Of a DNA stretch of 11,040 bases, positions 6,479 to 11,040 are shown piece by piece (the first letter of the stretch is position 1; each line of letters opens with the position of its first letter). A program made the position numbers and the translations under genes. The stretch covers positions 1 through 11,040 of the forward strand of contig CAYMEK010000094.1 of the NCBI GenBank assembly GCA_964389305.1, given 5' to 3'. Origin of the DNA: CAYMEK01 sp964389305. Lineage in GTDB: Bacteria; Spirochaetota; Spirochaetia; SZUA-6; DRHE01. The notes below the pieces were generated by a model. The model saw only the letters and a program-made list of their open reading frames with translations, ran no database searches and was not told the DNA's origin.

Positions 6479-6498
6479 TCACGCCTACCAGCGCTGGT
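6469..6498 (-). terminator. Possible terminator at the end of the arabinose/reductase operon
   Basis: A perfect 12-base palindrome, ACCAGCGCTGGT (6487-6498), overlaps the final codons and stop of the reductase gene. Seven T on the minus strand (6475-6469) follow after 11 bases. With a four-base loop the stem is only about four pairs plus partial extension, and the T-run is too far away for a textbook intrinsic terminator. Confidence 0.25.
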
Positions 6499-7468
6499 GG
6501 ACGTCGGCCTTGACATAGGTCTCGTAGATCTCCCGCACCCGCTCCATCACCCGGGCGGACAGCGGCGGCAGGACCGAGGTCTGGCAGTTGTCCTCGGCCT
6601 GGGCGGGGCGCTTGGCTCCCGGGATGGCGCAGGACACCTCCTCGTGCATCAGGATCCATTTCAGCGCGAACTGGGCCATGCTGAACCCACCGGGCAGGAG
6701 CTTCTTCAGCTCCTCCACGGCCTGAAGGCCCCTCTCGTAGTCCACGCCCGCGAAGGTCTCCCCCCGGTCGAAGGCCTGTCCCTGCCGGTTGAAGTTCCGG
6801 TGGTCGTCCTTCTCGAATTTCGTATCCCCGGTCATCTTGCCGGTCAGCAGCCCGCTGGCCAGCGGGACCCGCGTTATCACGCCGATGTTCCGCGCTCTGG
6901 CTTCCCGGAAGAACAGCTCGGAGGGCCGCTGGCGGAACATGTTGAAGATGATCTGGACCGTCTTGACCCCGGGATACTCGATGGCTTTCAGCGCTTCTTC
7001 GACCTTCTCCACGCTGACCCCGTAGTTGCGGATAAGCCCCTCCTGTACCATCCCGTCCAGGGCGGCGAACAGCTCCGGAGCATAGTAGACGGCGGTTGGC
7101 GGACAGTGAAGCTGCAGCAGGTCGAGGGCCTCCATCTGGAGGTTCTTCAGGCTCTGTTCGATGAAGCCGCGAATGCTGCGCCCCGTATACTTCTCGGCCA
7201 CGTGCGGGGAGAGCTTGCGGCCGGCCTTGGTGGCCACGTAGATATGCTCCGAGCGTTCCTTGCGTAGCCTGGCGACCAGCTTCTCGCTCCGTCCGTCGCC
7301 GTAGACGTCGGCCGTATCGACGAAATTCAACCCCAGGTCCACGGCTTTGTGCAATGCGGCCAGGGATTCTTCATCGCTCACCTTGCCCCAACTGGAACCG
7401 ATGGCCCAGGCCCCGAAGCCGATTTCCGAGACCTTCATACCCGTTTTACCAAGTTCTCTGTATCGCAC
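6485..7468 (-). CDS. Aldo/keto reductase, NAD(P)H-dependent
   Basis: This 327-residue protein is full length for the family of (beta/alpha)8-barrel reductases that interconvert aldehydes or ketones and alcohols with NADPH or NADH in the cytoplasm. The catalytic tetrad is visible: Asp51 and Tyr56 in FVDTADVYG, Lys81 in VATKAG and His121 in LLQLHC. The C-terminal cofactor motif IPGAKRPAQAEDN (282-294) is typical of the bacterial IolS/YhdN-like group. The start is GTG, supported by a perfect AGGAGG six bases upstream. It is 63 bases downstream of the Fe-S reductase and last in the run that begins with araB. Sugar or sugar-derived aldehydes are a reasonable guess from context, but the substrate cannot be read from sequence. 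Confidence 0.93.
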   Translation of the reverse strand: MRYRELGKTGMKVSEIGFGAWAIGSSWGKVSDEESLAALHKAVDLGLNFVDTADVYGDGRSEKLVARLRKERSEHIYVATKAGRKLSPHVAEKYTGRSIRGFIEQSLKNLQMEALDLLQLHCPPTAVYYAPELFAALDGMVQEGLIRNYGVSVEKVEEALKAIEYPGVKTVQIIFNMFRQRPSELFFREARARNIGVITRVPLASGLLTGKMTGDTKFEKDDHRNFNRQGQAFDRGETFAGVDYERGLQAVEELKKLLPGGFSMAQFALKWILMHEEVSCAIPGAKRPAQAEDNCQTSVLPPLSARVMERVREIYETYVKADVHQRW

Positions 7469-7474
7469 GGTTTA

Positions 7475-7480
7475 CCTCCT
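7475..7480 (-). promoter_or_regulatory. Strong ribosome binding site for a GTG start
   Basis: AGGAGG on the minus strand stands six bases before the GTG at 7468. It settles that start, since there is no ATG nearby and the protein begins with the family-typical MRYRELGKTG. Confidence 0.8.
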
Positions 7481-7531
7481 GATTTTGCCGGACCAGCCTA
7501 TCACGCTCCAGGGGCGCAGGTCCATAATCAA

Positions 7532-8626
7532 TTATTTCGAGGAGGCCCAGGCGGCGATTTCCTTGAGCCGCTCGATGATCGGCAGGTGCTGGGTGCAGGC
7601 CTCCTCGCACCGGGCGCACTGGGTGCACCTGGCCGCTTCGCCGACCGGAATGTTCCAGTGCCATTTCAACCGGTCTAGGGCGGCGTCTTTTTTCCCGTGC
7701 AGCTTGAAGTGGTTGTAGGCGTCCATCATCTTCGGTACCGGTATCTTCTCGGGGCAGTGATCGCAGTACCGGCAGCCGGTGCACAAATCGAGAAAGGCCT
7801 CCTTGATGGAATCTCTGATTGCGCGGGCGGCGCCCTCGTCCGCGCCTGTGAAGGTGTCCACCGCCCGCAGGGCTTCTTCGACCTCCGGGAGATCGCCGAA
7901 CCCTACCAGCGCCGTGGTGATCTGCCGGTGAGAAAACAGGAAATGCAGGGCCGCCTCCACGATGCTTTGATCCCGGCTGGTCTTCAGAAAATCGAACACA
8001 TCGGGGTTCTGGGGAATGATCCCACCGCCGAGAGGATTCATGATCGCGCAGCCGAGATTCCGGCGGGTGACGGCCTCGAACGCCTGTTCCCGGATGGAGA
8101 AATTATAGGCCGAGTAGCCGAACAGCACACCTTCGAAAAGCTCTTCCTCCAGCAACTCCTTTATCTGGTCCCCGATCAGGTGGCTGGAGACGCAGATGTG
8201 TTTGATCAGTCCTTCCTCCTTCAACTTTCTGAAGGTGGCCACGATCCCGTCCTTCTTGCGCGCCTGCCAGTTCTCCAGTTCGATAATGCACCACACGTGG
8301 TAGAAGTCGATCGCCTCCAGGCCGAGACGTTTTAGCTGGGCCTCGATCTCGTTGCGAACGTCTCTTTCCTTGGACTTGGAGGTCTTGGTGGCGCAGTAGA
8401 AGGGAAGTCCCAGCCTGCGCAGCTCCTTGAATCCGGCGCCGAAAACGGTCTCGCTCTTTACTCCGAAATAGCCCGGCGCGGTGTCGAAGTAGTTTACGCC
8501 TCCCTGGGCGGCTTTCACCATCATCCGGATGCAGCTATCGCGGTCGTTGATGTCCTTGAAGCGCATTCCCCCGAATCCGAGAAGCGAGCACTCCTTTCCA
8601 GTTCTTCCGTAGCTCCTGTAGATCAT
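7532..8626 (-). CDS. Aldo/keto reductase with C-terminal 2x[4Fe-4S] ferredoxin-like domain
   Basis: This 364-residue protein joins a reductase barrel (1 to about 275) to an iron-sulfur tail. The barrel keeps Asp48 and Tyr53 (YFDTAPGY), Lys81 (CATKTS) and His110 (DFYHVW). The tail holds CTGCRYCDHCP (Cys282, 285, 288, 291) and CTQCARCEEACT (Cys334, 337, 340, 344), two four-cysteine sets fit for two [4Fe-4S] clusters. In the second set Thr follows the last Cys where Pro is usual. This fused type is widespread in anaerobes and is generally annotated only as an Fe-S aldo/keto reductase; its electron partner is unknown. Its ATG overlaps the araD stop as ATGA (8623-8626), with GAGGAAG nine bases upstream, so its amount should follow AraD. 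A role in sugar or aldehyde redox is inferred only from that coupling. Confidence 0.93.
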   Translation of the reverse strand: MIYRSYGRTGKECSLLGFGGMRFKDINDRDSCIRMMVKAAQGGVNYFDTAPGYFGVKSETVFGAGFKELRRLGLPFYCATKTSKSKERDVRNEIEAQLKRLGLEAIDFYHVWCIIELENWQARKKDGIVATFRKLKEEGLIKHICVSSHLIGDQIKELLEEELFEGVLFGYSAYNFSIREQAFEAVTRRNLGCAIMNPLGGGIIPQNPDVFDFLKTSRDQSIVEAALHFLFSHRQITTALVGFGDLPEVEEALRAVDTFTGADEGAARAIRDSIKEAFLDLCTGCRYCDHCPEKIPVPKMMDAYNHFKLHGKKDAALDRLKWHWNIPVGEAARCTQCARCEEACTQHLPIIERLKEIAAWASSK

Positions 8627-9339
8627 CGCCGGCCGCTTCCTCTCTGGCCGTAGTAGGCGTCTTCTCCGTGCTTGCGCAGATAGTGCTTGTCCAGGAGCTT
8701 GCGCTTGATGCCCGGCAGGCCGGGCTCCAGGGCCAGGGAGATGGCGTTTATCTCGGCCAGGTATTCCAGTATCAGGCTGTGATACACCGCCTCGGCGGGG
8801 CTCTTGCCCCAGGTGAACGGACCGTGGCAGGCGACCAGCACCCCGGGCACCGTCCGGTAGTCGTAGTGCTCGAAGGTCTCGAGGATCTGCACGGCCGTCT
8901 CCTCCTCGTAGTCCCGCTCGATCTGCTCGTCCCTCATTACCTCCGTGCAGGGAATCTCCCCGTAGAAATGGTCCGCGTGGGTCGTGCCCAGGCAGGGCAG
9001 CGGCTTCCTGGCCTGAGCCCAGGCGGTGGCGTTCTTCGAATGGGTGTGCACGACTGCGCCGATCTCCCGGAAGGACTTGTACAGCATCACGTGGGTCTTG
9101 GTGTCCGAGGAGGGATTCAGATCGCCCTCCACCACCCGGTAGTCCAGGTCCACCAGCACCATGTGGCGCGGGGACAGCTCTTCGTAGGGTACGCCGCTTG
9201 GCTTGATGGCCATGATCCCGCTGTCCCGGTCGATTCCGGAGACATTGCCGAAGGTGGCAATCACCAGACCGCAGCTTCTGAGCTCCAGGTTGGCCCGGTA
9301 AACCCGGTCCTGCAGCTCGCGGATGGCTGTATTGTTCAT
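8623..9339 (-). CDS. araD: L-ribulose-5-phosphate 4-epimerase
   Basis: The enzyme converts L-ribulose 5-phosphate to D-xylulose 5-phosphate, the last step of bacterial L-arabinose breakdown before the pentose phosphate pathway. The 238-residue protein matches E. coli AraD (231 residues) over its length: GNVSGIDRDSG (31-41), IKPSGV (45-50), NPSSDT (75-80), VHTHSKNATAWAQA (97-110), GTTHADHFYG (118-127), HGPFTWGK (172-179) and LLDKHYLRKHG (215-225). Zinc ligands His98, His100 and His172 and the active residues Asp79, Asp123 and Tyr230 are present. The five C-terminal residues past GQ are an extension. Start: AAGGAGG lies nine bases before the ATG. It follows araB by 26 bases. UlaF and SgbE are close paralogues, but the ribulokinase neighbour favours AraD. 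Confidence 0.96.
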   Translation of the reverse strand: MNNTAIRELQDRVYRANLELRSCGLVIATFGNVSGIDRDSGIMAIKPSGVPYEELSPRHMVLVDLDYRVVEGDLNPSSDTKTHVMLYKSFREIGAVVHTHSKNATAWAQARKPLPCLGTTHADHFYGEIPCTEVMRDEQIERDYEEETAVQILETFEHYDYRTVPGVLVACHGPFTWGKSPAEAVYHSLILEYLAEINAISLALEPGLPGIKRKLLDKHYLRKHGEDAYYGQRGSGRR

Positions 9340-9365
9340 GGCTGTTTTCCTCCTTAACTAGAGAA

Positions 9366-11039
9366 CTATAGCTCCCGGAGCTGCTGCTCGAGGCTCCGCC
9401 CCAGCTTCAGGTATTTGCCGTACAGCGAATCGTAGGTGTCCACGTTGGCCGGATCCGGAGTATAGGTTCTGCTGAATCCGCTGCCGATCTTTTCCTGCGC
9501 GGCCTTCACCGCATCATAGATGCCGGCGGCCACGGAGCCAAACATGGCCGCGCCCAGAGCGCAGGCCTGTTCCGAGGTCGCCACCTTGATAGGCATGTTC
9601 AACACGTCGGCGGTGACCTGCATCACGAAGGGAGATTTCTGGGCGATTCCCCCCAGAGCCACCACCTCCTTGATGGCGACTCCCTGGCTCTGGAAGCGCT
9701 CCACGATGGCCCGTGAGCCGTAGGCCGTGGCCTCCACCAGCGCCCTGAAGATCCTGGCAGGGTCCGTTCCGAGGGTGAGGCCCACAATGGCCCCTTTAAG
9801 GCTCTGGTCCGCATCGGGAGTGCGGCGGCCGTTGAGCCAGTCCAGCGCCAGCAGCCCGGTTTTTCCCGGCGGGATCCTGGCGGCCTCCTCCGTCAGGTTC
9901 TGCAGGATCGTGTCCTTGATCTCCTGCCTTAGGTGGTCGCGCTGCTCCGCTTCCTGCGGAGCGGACTCGGCGTACTGCAGGGGCCAGTACAGCAGGTTGA
10001 CCAGCCAGGCGTACACGTCTCCGAAAGCGGACTGGCCGGCCTCCAAACCGACCAGGCCGGGAATGATGGAGCCGTCCACCTGGCCGCAGATCCCGGCGAC
10101 CTGCCTGGACCCGACCTCGGCTTCCGGAGCCACGATCATGTCACAGGTGGAGGTCCCCATGATCTTGGCGAGCGTAGCCTGGCCGATGCCGGCGCCCACC
10201 GCACCGATATGAGCGTCAAAAGCCCCGACCGCCACGGCAACGCCTGCGCTCAAGCCCAGGCGCTCGGCCCACTCCTCTGTCAGCCCGCCGGCCTTCACGT
10301 CCGAGGTGTAGGTGTCGGTGTACAGCCGCTCCCGCAGTCCTTTGAGCGCCGGATCGAGCTTCACCAGGAACTCCTCTGCGGGAAGCCCTCCCCATTCGGA
10401 GTGCCACATGGCCTTGTGTCCGGCGGCGCAGCGGCTGCGCTTGAGCGTCAGAGGGTCGGTGTTTCCCGTCAGCAGGGCGGGCATCCAGTCGGCATGCTCG
10501 ACCCAGGAGAAAGCCGCGGCGGCGACCCCGGGGTCCTCCCGCAGGATGTGCAGGATCTTGGCCCAGAACCATTCGGAGGAATAGACGCCCCCTTCGTATC
10601 TGGTGTAGTCCACGCCGCCCCAGCTACGGGCCAGGCGGTTGATCTGCTCGGCTTCCCTGACCGCCGTGTGGTCCTTCCAGAGCACGAACATGGCATTAGG
10701 ATTATCCTTGAACTCCTCCTTCAAAGCCAGGGGTGTGCCTTCCCTGTCCACGGCGCAGGGAGTGGATCCGGTGGTATCTATACCGATACCTGCCACCTGC
10801 AGCCCGGCGCCCCGCGGAAGCTGGGACAGGGCGCCGGTGACCGCTTCGGTCATCGCTTCCGTGTAGTCCAGGGGATGGTGCCGGAAGCGGTTGTCCTGCG
10901 GGTCGCAGTACTCGCCTTTCAGCCAGCGCTTGAAGTAGGCCACCTGACCGGCCTCTTCCCTGCCGTTATCAGCGTTGACGACCACTGCCCGCACCGAATC
11001 GGTGCCGAAATCCAGCCCCAGGACGTACCGTGCTGCCAC
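9366..11039 (-). CDS. araB: L-ribulokinase (start at window edge)
   Basis: This FGGY-family kinase phosphorylates L-ribulose with ATP, the second step of L-arabinose catabolism. The 557 residues seen match E. coli AraB (566) nearly end to end: GLDFGTDSVRA (8-18), FRHHPLDY (52-59), MFVLWKDHTAV (117-127), SSEWFWAKILH (154-164), GAFDAHIGAVGAG (272-284, with the likely catalytic base Asp275), GTSTCDM (295-301), GICGQVDGSIIPG (316-328), GLEAGQSAFGD (331-341), LDWLNGRRTP (399-408) and ALGGIAQKS (461-469). The first codon visible is GTG at 11037-11039, one base from the edge. Alignment to AraB says this is at or within a few residues of the true start, but the ribosome site and any upstream ATG are out of view. 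It is the first gene of the visible operon; araA and araC are not in the window. Confidence 0.95.
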   Translation of the reverse strand: MAARYVLGLDFGTDSVRAVVVNADNGREEAGQVAYFKRWLKGEYCDPQDNRFRHHPLDYTEAMTEAVTGALSQLPRGAGLQVAGIGIDTTGSTPCAVDREGTPLALKEEFKDNPNAMFVLWKDHTAVREAEQINRLARSWGGVDYTRYEGGVYSSEWFWAKILHILREDPGVAAAAFSWVEHADWMPALLTGNTDPLTLKRSRCAAGHKAMWHSEWGGLPAEEFLVKLDPALKGLRERLYTDTYTSDVKAGGLTEEWAERLGLSAGVAVAVGAFDAHIGAVGAGIGQATLAKIMGTSTCDMIVAPEAEVGSRQVAGICGQVDGSIIPGLVGLEAGQSAFGDVYAWLVNLLYWPLQYAESAPQEAEQRDHLRQEIKDTILQNLTEEAARIPPGKTGLLALDWLNGRRTPDADQSLKGAIVGLTLGTDPARIFRALVEATAYGSRAIVERFQSQGVAIKEVVALGGIAQKSPFVMQVTADVLNMPIKVATSEQACALGAAMFGSVAAGIYDAVKAAQEKIGSGFSRTYTPDPANVDTYDSLYGKYLKLGRSLEQQLREL

Positions 11040-11040
11040 T

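Noticed and set aside
7469..7531. GGACC...GGTCC pairing between the two reductase genes as a terminator or riboswitch
   Set aside because: Five pairs around a long loop, no T-run and no known riboswitch core; probably chance.

Overview
The window is GC-rich bacterial DNA, apart from two AT-rich patches, and is almost entirely coded on the minus strand. Read in the direction of transcription (11040 down to 330), it holds an L-arabinose catabolic start (araB, araD) and two aldo/keto reductases. These are followed by a run of small exported proteins (a lipoprotein, a secreted FecR-domain protein, and two tandem related exported proteins, one broken by an assembly gap). The run ends with a two-gene ABC exporter. 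Only the left edge is plus-strand: the tail of an unidentified gene and a 55-residue ribbon-helix-helix-like protein that converges on the exporter.

The host is a diderm bacterium. Two proteins carry lipoprotein signals, one of them (LFSAC) in the relaxed form common in spirochaetes. A relaxed lipobox, a 2x[4Fe-4S] aldo/keto reductase and a secreted FecR protein together make a spirochaete, or a similar anaerobe or facultative anaerobe, my best guess. This is inference: there is no rRNA or other marker gene here.

Region by region. (1) 1-320, plus: a gene tail, a candidate promoter with an inverted repeat over its -10 region, and the ribbon-helix-helix gene. (2) 330-4207, minus: two ABC half-transporters joined by an ATGA overlap. 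One has a degenerate Walker B (Asp for Glu) and the other a non-standard signature (LSMGQ), the pattern of TM287/288-type heterodimeric exporters; the second also has an insertion of about 125 residues on the outer face of the membrane. An AT-rich patch (8 G/C in 40 nt) precedes them and probably holds their promoter. (3) 4263-6426, minus: four exported proteins in tight succession. A run of 100 N (4780-4879) cuts one of them. (4) 6485-11039, minus: araB, araD, an Fe-S aldo/keto reductase overlapping araD by ATGA, and a second aldo/keto reductase. No araA is seen.

How they work together: ribulokinase and ribulose-5-phosphate epimerase would feed L-ribulose into the pentose phosphate pathway. 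The reductases may handle sugar or aldehyde side products, but their substrates cannot be read from sequence. The exported-protein cluster and the exporter look like cell-envelope functions; no substrate can be named. No insertion sequence, CRISPR array, tRNA or rRNA was recognised.
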